This document shows positions 12,826-20,286 of a stretch of DNA of 22,332 bases, piece by piece (the first letter of the stretch is position 1; each line of letters begins with the position of its first letter). Location of the stretch: contig JAEDIZ010000027.1 in the NCBI GenBank assembly GCA_016296635.1, forward strand, positions 1-22,332, in the 5' to 3' direction. Under the pieces are notes generated by a model. It saw only the letters and a list, made by a program, of their open reading frames with translations. It made no database searches and was not told the DNA's origin. A program made the position numbers and the translations under genes. Source of the DNA: Oscillospiraceae bacterium (GTDB taxonomy: Bacteria > Bacillota > Clostridia > Oscillospirales > Oscillospiraceae).

Positions 12826-13299
12826 AAAAGGACGACAGATTTTCCAGTGAAAAACTGAACCGTGCAATGACGCCAAGTACCAAAGAAGTAAAAATCGAGA
12901 GGAAAATCTTGGATATGTTACCGACCGCTGCCTTTTTATGGGCAGTGAAAACGATTTCGTTTTCAAGGTTTTTGTATTTCCATGTCGGCATCGTGTTCTC
13001 GAAGCCCGACATGATGGTCTGGATCATGAACGCCATCGGGTTTTCATCCAAAGAAAACGGATCAAACGCAGGCGCACGAAGGCGAACCGAAAAACGGAAC
13101 TGACCGAAAATCTTATAACTGCGGAAATAAACATCGACTTCGGTTCCGAGATGCATCTGATATTTGATCAAAGCTTCTTCCAGCAGGAGCTTTGCACGCA
13201 GCGTTTCTTTCTTGGAACACTCGGCGCGCTTTCGTACATTTCCAAAATCTTTTCGGAAAGCATATAGATCGTTTCGTTTGTCAGCTTATAATACCCCAC
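12826..13299 (-). pseudogene. Decayed 5' part of a dicarboxylate/amino-acid:cation symporter gene
   Basis: On the minus strand a protein can be followed from a GTG at 13299 (AAGGGG ten bases upstream): GYYKLTNETIYMLSEKILEMYES. Near 13225 the reading shifts frame and continues ECSKKETLRAKLLLEEALIKY, then VDVYFRSYKIFGQFRFSVRL, AFDPFSLDENPMAF and ENEIVFTAHKKAA, followed by a hydrophobic stretch KIFLSIFTSLVLGVIA. This matches, from memory, the N-terminal ATPase-like extension and first helix of clostridial DAACS symporters (about 500 residues). The remaining transport domain is missing; the frame runs into the back of the ZIP gene. One frameshift and a large 3' deletion make it non-functional as a transporter. 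Confidence 0.6.
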
Positions 13300-13338
13300 G
13301 GAAGTCTATCCCCTTCTGCTGCATCAATTTCATTTATT

Positions 13339-13367
13339 ATTGTAATACATGCAAACGAAAAGTACAA
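13339..13367 (-). promoter_or_regulatory. Sigma-A-like promoter of the decayed symporter gene
   Basis: On the minus strand TTGTAC (13367-13362) and TACAAT (13344-13339) are 17 bases apart. The start would be near 13332, about 33 bases before the GTG. Confidence 0.5.
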
Positions 13368-13456
13368 TTCTTTTTATGGTCGGAAGAGTATTCTTTCGCT
13401 CTGTCCGAACCAAAGATTTTTCCAGTATATTCAGTTCGCATGAACAATTCACATAG

Positions 13457-13491
13457 TAAAAAATCGAACCCGATCCTTCTGGACCGGGTTC
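13457..13491 (-). terminator. Rho-independent terminator after tRNA-Ala
   Basis: On the minus strand AACCCGGTCC pairs with GGATCGGGTT (one G-T pair) around AGAA, followed by CGATTTTTT. It ends the tRNA transcript 12 bases after the CCA. Confidence 0.9.
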
Positions 13492-13502
13492 TTATTTATA
13501 TT

Positions 13503-13578
13503 TGGTGGACCTGAAGAGACTCGAACTCTCGACCTCTCGGATGCGAACCGAACGCTCTCCCAGCTGAGCTACAGGCCC
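13503..13578 (-). tRNA. tRNA-Ala (anticodon CGC)
   Basis: 76 nt with an encoded CCA. Acceptor GGGCCTG/CAGGTCC includes the G3-U70 pair that specifies alanine. D arm GCTC/GAGC, anticodon stem TTCGG/CCGAG with loop TTCGCAT (anticodon CGC, reads GCG), five-base variable region AGGTC, T arm GAGAG/CTCTT with TTCGAGT loop. Complete cloverleaf with own promoter and terminator. Confidence 0.96.
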
Positions 13579-13587
13579 AAATATTTT

Positions 13588-13622
13588 CCCATGCGCATGG
13601 CTATTATATCCATGCGCATGGG
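13588..13622. repeat. Perfect 13-bp inverted repeat bracketing the tRNA-Ala -10 box
   Basis: CCCATGCGCATGG at 13588-13600 and CCATGCGCATGGG at 13610-13622 are exact inverted copies separated by nine bases. Each contains the 12-bp palindrome CCATGCGCATGG. The nine-base centre holds the -10 box (minus strand). Position over spacer and start site suggests twin operators. Confidence 0.9.
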
Positions 13623-13631
13623 CTTTGTCAA
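13603..13631 (-). promoter_or_regulatory. Perfect consensus sigma-A promoter for tRNA-Ala
   Basis: On the minus strand TTGACA (13631-13626), a 17-base spacer and TATAAT (13608-13603) match the sigma-A consensus exactly. The start would be near 13596, about 18 bases before the mature 5' end. Confidence 0.92.
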
Positions 13632-13652
13632 GTTTGCCGCAAAGAAAACTCT

Positions 13653-14549
13653 TTATGCCTCGTCCGGCTCATCCAATGAATCAAGAATACTTTGCACCTG
13701 CTGCGGAGTATAGTCATAGACCACATCGCAGAACTGGCAGTCAATGTGCAGGTCTTCACCCTTTTGCACAATATCCGCCAGCTCCTCGCGCCCCAGACTG
13801 ACCAGCATCTGTGACACACGCTCTCTGGAACAATAGCACCGATACTCCACCGGAGTATGCTCCAGAATCTCCAAATCAAACTCCGAGAGAACCGTTTTCA
13901 GGACTGTTTCGGCATCCATATCCGCGCTGAGCATTTTCGTCACAGCGCCTGCTTTTTCAATTCCGGCTTCAATTTTATCAATAACATCATCCGGTGCACC
14001 GGGCAGCAGCTGCACGATATAACCGCCGGAAGCTTGAACGCTCTGATCCACGCCGACAAGCACGCCCAATGCGCAGGCAGTCGGGATCTGCTCGGACTGA
14101 GCAAAATAGGTCGTAATATCCTCTGCAATCTCACCGGAGGCAAGCTCGACGCTGCCGACATACGGCTCCTTCATGCGAAGATCGCGAATGACCGTCAGCA
14201 TACCGTCCATACCGACTGCCGCACCGACATCCAGCTTTCCACGGTATTTTTCAAGCAGGCTGATCTGCGGATTCTCGATCCAGCCGCGCACATTGCCCGT
14301 ACTGTCAGAAACCGCAAGCAGCGTTCCCAGCGGGCCACCGCCCTGCACCTTCAGCGTGATCGAGCCGTTTTCAACCTTCTGCATATTGCCCATCATAGAT
14401 GCGGCACTCAAAAGGCGCCCCAAAGCCGCTGTTGCCGTAGGAAGTGTTTTATGGATCTGACGCGCGCGTTCTACAATCTGCGTTGAGGAGACCGCGACAG
14501 CCTTTACAAAGCCGTCACGGCTCATTGCGCGTACAATTTCGTCTTTCAA
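13653..14549 (-). CDS. hslO: Redox-regulated molecular chaperone Hsp33
   Basis: 298 residues, normal. The start is TTG at 14549, with AAGGA six bases upstream, overlapping the preceding methyltransferase stop (TTGA). Hsp33 is a cytosolic holdase switched on by oxidation of its zinc-binding cysteines. These are Cys238 and Cys240 in YRCYCSRERV and Cys271 and Cys274 in CQFC, the full CxC...CxxC set. The N-terminal domain shows RGWIENPQ and the substrate-domain segment KVQGGGPLGTLLAVSD. It is last of the yerC-methyltransferase-hslO unit. No terminator follows; the tRNA-Ala promoter starts about 20 bases past the stop. Confidence 0.96.
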   Translation of the reverse strand: MKDEIVRAMSRDGFVKAVAVSSTQIVERARQIHKTLPTATAALGRLLSAASMMGNMQKVENGSITLKVQGGGPLGTLLAVSDSTGNVRGWIENPQISLLEKYRGKLDVGAAVGMDGMLTVIRDLRMKEPYVGSVELASGEIAEDITTYFAQSEQIPTACALGVLVGVDQSVQASGGYIVQLLPGAPDDVIDKIEAGIEKAGAVTKMLSADMDAETVLKTVLSEFDLEILEHTPVEYRCYCSRERVSQMLVSLGREELADIVQKGEDLHIDCQFCDVVYDYTPQQVQSILDSLDEPDEA

Positions 14550-15295
14550 TCTGATTCCTTCTTTGCTGCAAAATATATTCTCTGTTCATCCTGCTTTGGC
14601 AGTCTCAATTTCCGGTCTGCAAACATCCGGACATCGCCGAACCCGGCCTCACGCAGCCATTGCTGCAATTCTTCCGGTTCATAGGCATATTCCAAATGCT
14701 CCTCCTGACTTCGCTGCCAGCCATCCTCGTTGCGAAGGAAAATGTCCATGCCATAGTGGCACAGCCTTCGTTTGCGGTCATATTCAGTCCGCCAGACACA
14801 ATATACATCCTCATCCTCATCTAAAAAGACCTGATTGTCGAGTCCTTTCAGCTTGCAGGGTGTATTGATATCGAAAAAGAAAACACCGCCCGGTGTAAGC
14901 GCATTGTATACACGGCGCATGGTTTCGCGGCAATCCGCAGGCTTTGTGACATAGTTCAGGCTGTCCAGGCAGCAGATCACAGCATCCACCGGCTCTGCCA
15001 GCCGCAGCTTCTGCATGGGCTGACAGATAAAGAACGGGCGGTTTTCCTCCAGCTCCATCGCCTTTTCGTAGGCAACCGTCAGCATTTCCGCAGAAAGATC
15101 GGAGCCGATGACCTGATATCCCCTTTGCGCCAAAAGCACAGAGAGGGAGCCGGTGCCACAGGCCAGATCCAGCACAGTTTTCGGCTGTGCATGAAACCGG
15201 CGCAGAACCGTCTCCCAAAACGCAAGAATACCATCGTAGGGTATATCATAGGTCAGCGAATCATAGCAGCCCGCAAGTGATTCATATGCGTTCAA
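14546..15295 (-). CDS. Class I SAM-dependent methyltransferase (YqeM-like)
   Basis: 249 residues from a TTG at 15295; GGAG lies eight bases upstream. The start overlaps the yerC stop (TTGA) and its own stop overlaps the hslO start in the same way, so the three are translationally coupled. N-terminal YESLAGCYDSLTYDIPYD is typical of the group. Motif I is VLDLACGTGSLS (41-52), the SAM-ribose acidic residue is Asp66 (VIGSDLS), and DAVICCLDSLNYV (104-116) is motif IV-like; GGVFFFDIN follows. The substrate is unknown; the family includes small-molecule and tRNA-related enzymes. Confidence 0.88.
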   Translation of the reverse strand: MNAYESLAGCYDSLTYDIPYDGILAFWETVLRRFHAQPKTVLDLACGTGSLSVLLAQRGYQVIGSDLSAEMLTVAYEKAMELEENRPFFICQPMQKLRLAEPVDAVICCLDSLNYVTKPADCRETMRRVYNALTPGGVFFFDINTPCKLKGLDNQVFLDEDEDVYCVWRTEYDRKRRLCHYGMDIFLRNEDGWQRSQEEHLEYAYEPEELQQWLREAGFGDVRMFADRKLRLPKQDEQRIYFAAKKESD

Positions 15296-15594
15296 GCTTT
15301 TTTCTCCTGATCCATTTTTTCAAAAATCGTACGGTAAGCATCTGTACCGTAATTCAGGCTGCGATTGACACGGCTGATCGTCGCGCTGGATGCGCCGGTC
15401 TTTTCCAGAATATCATTATAAATCAGCCCGTCATTCAGAAGCTTCGCAACTTCAAAGCGCTGTTCCATGGCCTTCATTTCGGATACGGTGCACAAGTCAG
15501 CAAAAAAATTGTAACACTCTTCCAGGCTTTCCAGCTTCAGAATTGCACGATAAAGCTCACTATCCGGATCGGAGCGCTTATTTCGGTTATTCAA
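15292..15594 (-). CDS. YerC/YecD family TrpR-like DNA-binding protein
   Basis: 100 residues from a TTG at 15594 (AAGGGAG nine bases upstream). An ATG 14 codons further up lacks a ribosome site, and the family is about 100 residues long. It reads SELYRAILKLESLEECYNFFADLCTVSEMKAMEQRFEVAKLL, then the helix-turn-helix LIYNDILEKTGASSATISRVNRSL (57-80), the TrpR/YerC signature. TrpR-like proteins bind operators as dimers; YerC's own target and ligand are not established. It leads an operon with the methyltransferase and Hsp33. Confidence 0.92.
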   Translation of the reverse strand: MNNRNKRSDPDSELYRAILKLESLEECYNFFADLCTVSEMKAMEQRFEVAKLLNDGLIYNDILEKTGASSATISRVNRSLNYGTDAYRTIFEKMDQEKKA

Positions 15595-15634
15595 ATCAAG
15601 TATCTCCCTTTCTTTATTTCTATGGTGTATTAAC

Positions 15635-15663
15635 ATAGTATCATTTTTACAAAAGAAAGTAAA
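15635..15663 (-). promoter_or_regulatory. Promoter for yerC-methyltransferase-hslO
   Basis: On the minus strand TTTACT (15663-15658) and TACTAT (15640-15635) are 17 bases apart, with a TG one base before the -10. The start would be near 15628. Confidence 0.5.
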
Positions 15664-15715
15664 TAGGTCTAAACAATTTTTATTATCACTATTAGTAATG
15701 CTTATGATTGAAGTC

Positions 15716-15750
15716 ACAATAAAAAGAACCGGTGCCGAAGCACCGGTTCT
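15716..15750 (-). terminator. Rho-independent terminator after ftsZ
   Basis: On the minus strand AGAACCGGTGC and GCACCGGTTCT pair perfectly around TTCG, followed by TTTTATT. It begins six bases after the ftsZ stop. Confidence 0.93.
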
Positions 15751-15755
15751 CAAGC

Positions 15756-16838
15756 TTAATCTCTGTTAAAAATCTTAAAGATCTCGTCGATATCACTGAT
15801 ATCTTCCTCAGCCGAAACCTTGGCCTTTTCGCTTGCAGCGGAATATGCACCGATCTTGTTGACAGGCTGCTGACGCTTATCGTCAAAGCCGGTTGCGATA
15901 ACAGTCACGCGCATTTCATCATCAAAGGAGTCATCAAAGGCAGCACCGAAGATGATATTGGCCTCAGGATTTGCAGCTTCCATAACGATATTGGCAGCCG
16001 TTTCCACATCATCAAGACCGATTTCAGAGGAGCCCGTAATGTTGATCAGAACACCGGTAGCACCGTTGATGGAGGTCTCGAGCAACGGGCTGGAAACAGC
16101 AGTCATGGCTGCCTGCTCTGCCTTGTCGCGGCCAGTTGCCGTGCCGACGCCCATATGAGCATGACCGGCATCCTTCATGATGGAGGACACATCGGCGAAG
16201 TCCAGATTGATGATCACGTGCTCAGAGTAACCGACAAGCTCGGAAATGGAGCTGACCGCCTGCTTCAGAACATCATCTGCGATACCGAATGCGTTGGCAA
16301 AGGTAATCTTCTGATCAGTAACATACTTCAGGCGGTCATTCGGGATGATGATCAGAGAGTCGACCTTATCGGACAGATTGGCAATGCCCATCTCCGCCTG
16401 ACGCATACGGTTTGCGCCTTCAAACTTGAAAGGCTTGGTAACAACACCGACTGTCAGAATGCCCTTATCATGAGCAAGCTGTGCAATGATCGGAGCTGCA
16501 CCGGTACCGGTACCGCCGCCCATACCTGCGGTGATGAACACCATGTCGGTGCCTTCCAAAACCTGCGCAATGGCATTTTTGGATTCTTCGGCAGACTTCT
16601 GACCGATTTCGGGCTTGGATCCTGCGCCCATGCCGCCGGTCAGCTTTTCGCCGATCTGAATCTTATTCTGGCACTTGGACTTGTTCAGATCCTGACGGTC
16701 CGTGTTGATGGCTACAAAATCAACGCCCTGCACGCCGGACGCAATCATTCTGTTGATGACATTGTTGCCGGCGCCGCCGACACCAATGACTTTAATGGAA
16801 ACTACTTTTTCCTGTACATTGTCTGCATAATCTGCCAT
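15756..16838 (-). CDS. ftsZ: Cell division protein FtsZ
   Basis: The tubulin-like GTPase that forms the Z ring; 360 residues. AGGAGG lies seven bases before the ATG. GTP-binding parts are VIGVGGAGNN (17-26) and the tubulin signature GGGTGTG (107-113); the T7 synergy loop NLDFADV is at 211-217. The globular part ends near 319. The linker is short (about 27 residues) and the tail ends DISDIDEIFKIFNRD, a divergent form of the C-terminal peptide that binds FtsA/ZapA/SepF-type partners (usually ...LxxPxFLR.R). It has its own promoter and terminator. Confidence 0.98.
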   Translation of the reverse strand: MADYADNVQEKVVSIKVIGVGGAGNNVINRMIASGVQGVDFVAINTDRQDLNKSKCQNKIQIGEKLTGGMGAGSKPEIGQKSAEESKNAIAQVLEGTDMVFITAGMGGGTGTGAAPIIAQLAHDKGILTVGVVTKPFKFEGANRMRQAEMGIANLSDKVDSLIIIPNDRLKYVTDQKITFANAFGIADDVLKQAVSSISELVGYSEHVIINLDFADVSSIMKDAGHAHMGVGTATGRDKAEQAAMTAVSSPLLETSINGATGVLINITGSSEIGLDDVETAANIVMEAANPEANIIFGAAFDDSFDDEMRVTVIATGFDDKRQQPVNKIGAYSAASEKAKVSAEEDISDIDEIFKIFNRD

Positions 16839-16905
16839 TTGACTTCCTCCTATGTATCACAGCTATCGTTCTGAAAAACGCATACTTCAAGATTTTATTT
16901 CTGTT

Positions 16906-16934
16906 ATTTTATAACGAAACGCGTGCGCGGTCAA
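16906..16934 (-). promoter_or_regulatory. Sigma-A promoter for ftsZ
   Basis: On the minus strand TTGACC (16934-16929), 17 bases, TAAAAT (16911-16906). The start would be near 16899, about 60 bases before the ATG. This allows ftsZ expression apart from the upstream cell-wall genes. Confidence 0.75.
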
Positions 16935-16977
16935 TAGAATTTATGGAAAATTCGTCATTTTTCTCCGGAAGTTTCCA

Positions 16978-17751
16978 TCATGCCCGGGGCTGGAAGCGAG
17001 CCTTTCCGGTGCTGGCTTCCGTCAGATCTATCACACCGGCCTGGAATTCGCTGAGCTGATCCAGAATGGAAACAAGATACTGGATTTTATACGGCATATT
17101 CTCGGTACCGCCGAGCTTGACTTCATACCGGTCTGCATACCAAAGCACAATATCATATTCCTTTTCCACATTCACGCTGGCGACATTTTCAAGAATACCG
17201 GTGCCGTCCAGCTCCTTCAGCACCATCAGCGCCGCATCCAGTTGATCCTGCGACTGCGATGTGACCTGCTCACCCATCGTGGGACTGTCGATCGTCACGC
17301 CGAGGATCTGCGCGTAAGATTCCGTCTCGGAGTTGTCGATCCGCTCCAGCGCCTTGCCGCTAGCATTGATCAGCCATACCGTGTTGATTCCGGTGGGAAC
17401 CGCAAAGCAGGCCTCGCTTTCCCGAACCTGGATCACCACAGTATCGGGCAGACTTCTTGCGATGCTGACGCTCTCAACATAAGGCAGCGCGGCCTTGATG
17501 CTGCCGGCTGTTGTTGCTTTATTGACCGTCAGAAGATTATCGCCGACCTCAAGGCCGGAGGCCTCCAGGATTCGCTCTGTTGAATAGATGGAATTACCCT
17601 GCACCTCAATGATGCTGATCTTGAAAAATATTGCGACGCCGAAAATGACTGCTGCCACAACGGCCGCCATAATGATCAGTTTTCCGGCAGTTCTGCCGGT
17701 ATTATAATCCGAGTGTTCGCCGGATCTGCCTTTTTGCTGTTGAACCTTCAT
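16978..17751 (-). CDS. ftsQ: Cell division protein FtsQ/DivIB
   Basis: 257 residues from the ATG at 17751 (GGGGA six bases upstream; an earlier in-frame ATG lacks a site). Bitopic divisome protein: a charged N-terminus, one membrane helix (about 24-43), then the POTRA domain FKISIIEVQGNSIYSTERILEASGLEVGDNLLTVN and the FtsQ beta domain with LPDTVVIQVRESEACFAV. It bridges FtsW/FtsI with FtsL and DivIC. It lies between murA and ftsZ, as in other Firmicutes; no terminator is visible after it, so read-through into ftsZ is likely. Confidence 0.92.
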   Translation of the reverse strand: MKVQQQKGRSGEHSDYNTGRTAGKLIIMAAVVAAVIFGVAIFFKISIIEVQGNSIYSTERILEASGLEVGDNLLTVNKATTAGSIKAALPYVESVSIARSLPDTVVIQVRESEACFAVPTGINTVWLINASGKALERIDNSETESYAQILGVTIDSPTMGEQVTSQSQDQLDAALMVLKELDGTGILENVASVNVEKEYDIVLWYADRYEVKLGGTENMPYKIQYLVSILDQLSEFQAGVIDLTEASTGKARFQPRA

Positions 17752-17809
17752 TTGGATTCCCCTTTTTCGGAGCATACATCCGTCATTTTACTGAAATATT
17801 ATATACAAT

Positions 17810-19072
17810 TCAAGGAGAAATTTCCACCTTTTTTATTATCGCGCCAAGAGCTGACAGGTTCTTTTCCAGATTATCATATCCACGATCCACATGTTTTACA
17901 CCTGTCAGCAGACTTTTTCCCTCCGCCTGCAGACACGCAATCACCAAAGCCGCTCCGCCGCGAAGATCCTGTGCATTCACAGAATTTCCAATCAGTTTAT
18001 CAGTACCGCGCAGAAGCACCTCATCTGCATTCTGTGTTAGGTTTCCTCCGAGCCGCTTCATCTGCTCGGCGTGACAGAACCGATGCTCAAAAATCGTTTC
18101 GCGAAACCGGCACGCACCCTCGGCGCGCAGAAGCGCTGCCATCAAAACCGGCTGTGCATCTGTCGGGAAACCGGGATACGGCATTGTCACGACATCCGGC
18201 GGCATGGAAAGTCCTCCGGATGCGCAGATTTTTATGTATTCTGCCTCTGATTCTATTCTGCAGCCCGCATGTTCAAGGCTGTCTATCACCGGAGTAATCA
18301 GTTTTGCATCCGTCTGATACAGGGTCAGCTCTCCTCCGCAGCCGGCAGCCGCGCAGAGATATGTCGCTGTTTCAATTCTGTCCGGAATTACCGTATGTAT
18401 CGTTCCGGCAGGCCGCCGGCAGCCGATGATGCTGATCCGGTCCGTTCCGACTCCCCGGATCACAGCTCCGGTTTTCTGCAGGAATTCTGCCAAGTCGCAA
18501 ATCTCCGGCTCACGCGCCGCACCCACAATCACCGTCTCATGCTCCACGCAGCCGGCAGCAAGCAGGATATTCTCCGTTGCGCCCACGCTCGGAATCGGCA
18601 GCCGGATTTCAGCCGCACAGAAAAACGGGCAAGTCAAAACAAGCCGATCTTCCTGCACCTCAATCTGCGCGCCAAGCCGTTCCAGCGCGCACAGATGCAG
18701 ATCCACGGGACGCTTCCCCAGCGGGCAGCCGCCCGGAAGCGCGATTGACGCCTCTCCGAATCTTCCCATCAGGGCGCCCAAAAACAAGATCGATGCCCGC
18801 ATTTTTCCTGCAAGCGTGCCGTCGATCGGACGGTTTTTCAGATATGTAGTGTCAATATAGAGTGCATTCCCCTGCCGTCTGACCTCCGCATTCAAATACT
18901 GCAGGATAAGGCAGGCAGTATGAACATCTTCAATCTCTGGAATATTCCGAAGGAAACAACGGCCGCGGCAGAGAACCGTCGCGGCCAAAATCGGCAAGGC
19001 GCTGTTTTTTGCGCCGTGAATTGTGACTTCGCCAAACAGCCGGGTCGGCCCGGCGATCTCATAGGCCTGCAT
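17810..19072 (-). CDS. murA: UDP-N-acetylglucosamine 1-carboxyvinyltransferase (MurA)
   Basis: Transfers enolpyruvate from PEP to UDP-GlcNAc, the first committed peptidoglycan step. 420 residues from the ATG at 19072 (GGAGG seven bases upstream; an earlier ATG 12 codons up has none). IHGAKNSALPILAATVL holds Lys22 and Asn23; Cys116 in GGCPLGKRPVDLH is the PEP/fosfomycin-reactive cysteine; Asp305 in GFPTDAQP is the general base. So the enzyme should be active and fosfomycin-sensitive in principle. It sits between murG and ftsQ, where many Clostridia also have a MurA. Confidence 0.95.
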   Translation of the reverse strand: MQAYEIAGPTRLFGEVTIHGAKNSALPILAATVLCRGRCFLRNIPEIEDVHTACLILQYLNAEVRRQGNALYIDTTYLKNRPIDGTLAGKMRASILFLGALMGRFGEASIALPGGCPLGKRPVDLHLCALERLGAQIEVQEDRLVLTCPFFCAAEIRLPIPSVGATENILLAAGCVEHETVIVGAAREPEICDLAEFLQKTGAVIRGVGTDRISIIGCRRPAGTIHTVIPDRIETATYLCAAAGCGGELTLYQTDAKLITPVIDSLEHAGCRIESEAEYIKICASGGLSMPPDVVTMPYPGFPTDAQPVLMAALLRAEGACRFRETIFEHRFCHAEQMKRLGGNLTQNADEVLLRGTDKLIGNSVNAQDLRGGAALVIACLQAEGKSLLTGVKHVDRGYDNLEKNLSALGAIIKKVEISP

Positions 19073-19126
19073 GCACATTCCTCCGCATAGCTGACAGATT
19101 CTGCTCATACTATGCAGAAAGGATGC

Positions 19127-20248
19127 TTACCGTGTCAGCTCGCGAATGACCGTGCAAATCCGTTCAGCTGCATCAATCACAGCCAGATTGGAAGCTGCCC
19201 TGCGCATCCGCGCGCAGCGCTCCGGATCTTTCAGAACGGACTCCGCCGTTTCATAGAGAGCATCGCCGTCGCACTCTGCCTCGCGGATCACGACCGCCGC
19301 TCCTGCCTTCTCGAGAACTCTTGCATTCTTCTCTTGATGATTGTCGGTTACATTCGGACTCGGAACCATAATGCAGGGCGTACCCGAGGCGCAGACCTCG
19401 CTGATGGTTGCCGCGCCTGCACGGCAGATAATCAGATCCGCCGCGGCAAGAACAGTCGGCATATCGTAGATGTATTCACGCATATCCACCGCCGGATGCT
19501 TCTCCAGCTCTACGCCGTGTTCCTTCACATAGTCCGGCATCCAGCGCCAACCGAAGGAACCGGTCGCATGAAGATGACGGAAGGGTTCAGCATCCTCACA
19601 CTCACGCTTCATAAACTGCGTGATTTTCTTGTTCATTTCTCTTGCGCCGAGACTGCCCCAGCAGGAAACCACAAAGGGACGCTCATCAAGCCCAAGACTT
19701 TTTCGTGCCTCATCGCGCTTTGTGTAAATAAAAGCCTCGCGAACCGGAGTACCGGTCACCACGACCTTTTCCGGATTCGTATACTTCTCCCGGCTGGCTT
19801 CAAAAGAAACCATGATCCGATCCACATCTTTTTCGACCATTCTTGTGGTCAGACCGGGAACAGCATTGGATTCATGCACCGCTGTCGGAATGCCAAGTTT
19901 TGCACCCATTTTCAGCGCTGGGAAGCTGGCATAGCCGCCGGTTCCCACGATCACATCCGGCTGAAACTGCCGGATGATTTTTTTTGCCTTCCGAAGAGAG
20001 CCGGACATATTAAAAAGCGTCGCAATATTATGCGCAATCGCTTTCGGAGAGAGGCTTCTCTGATAATTGGAAATCTTCAGCGTTTCCAGCTGAAAGCCTT
20101 CATGCGGCACGATTTTGTTTTCCATGCCGTCTTCTGCACCGATAAAAAGGATCTGCGTATCAGGCTTTTTTTCCAGCAGGACGCGGGCAACCGCAACGGC
20201 AGGATAGATATGTCCGCCGGTACCGCCGCAGGTAAAAATAATTCGCAT
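19127..20248 (-). CDS. murG: UDP-GlcNAc:undecaprenyl-PP-MurNAc-pentapeptide GlcNAc transferase (MurG)
   Basis: Converts lipid I to lipid II at the inner membrane face; 373 residues, normal length. GAGGAGG lies six bases before the ATG. GGTGGHIYPA (8-17) is the first G-loop, GTGGYASFPAL the second, SCWGSLGAREMN the third, and the UDP-GlcNAc site shows ICRAGAATISEVCASGTPCIMVPSPNVTDNHQEKNA. It lies in the mraY-ftsW-murG-murA-ftsQ run with 38 and 54 base gaps to its neighbours. Confidence 0.97.
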   Translation of the reverse strand: MRIIFTCGGTGGHIYPAVAVARVLLEKKPDTQILFIGAEDGMENKIVPHEGFQLETLKISNYQRSLSPKAIAHNIATLFNMSGSLRKAKKIIRQFQPDVIVGTGGYASFPALKMGAKLGIPTAVHESNAVPGLTTRMVEKDVDRIMVSFEASREKYTNPEKVVVTGTPVREAFIYTKRDEARKSLGLDERPFVVSCWGSLGAREMNKKITQFMKRECEDAEPFRHLHATGSFGWRWMPDYVKEHGVELEKHPAVDMREYIYDMPTVLAAADLIICRAGAATISEVCASGTPCIMVPSPNVTDNHQEKNARVLEKAGAAVVIREAECDGDALYETAESVLKDPERCARMRRAASNLAVIDAAERICTVIRELTR

Positions 20249-20286
20249 GACAGGCCTCCTCTATCCGCAGGATGCGAAACTCAAAA

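Noticed and set aside
12867..13103. 78-codon plus-strand frame after the ZIP gene
   Set aside because: It is the reverse of the symporter remnant, whose minus-strand translation has family-like motifs; the plus frame has no ribosome site.
13379..13413. Imperfect hairpin (GGTCGGAAGAG with CTCTGTCCGAACC) as a plus-strand terminator
   Set aside because: The stem has bulges and the T-run is nine bases away; no plus-strand gene needs it.
13588..13622. Inverted repeat near tRNA-Ala as a terminator for hslO
   Set aside because: There is no T-run after the repeat on the minus strand, and it overlaps a perfect promoter; an operator or DNA-level element fits better.
15732..16874. A 380-codon open frame on the plus strand opposite ftsZ
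   Set aside because: Antisense shadow of ftsZ; it crosses the ftsZ ribosome site and has no recognisable domains.
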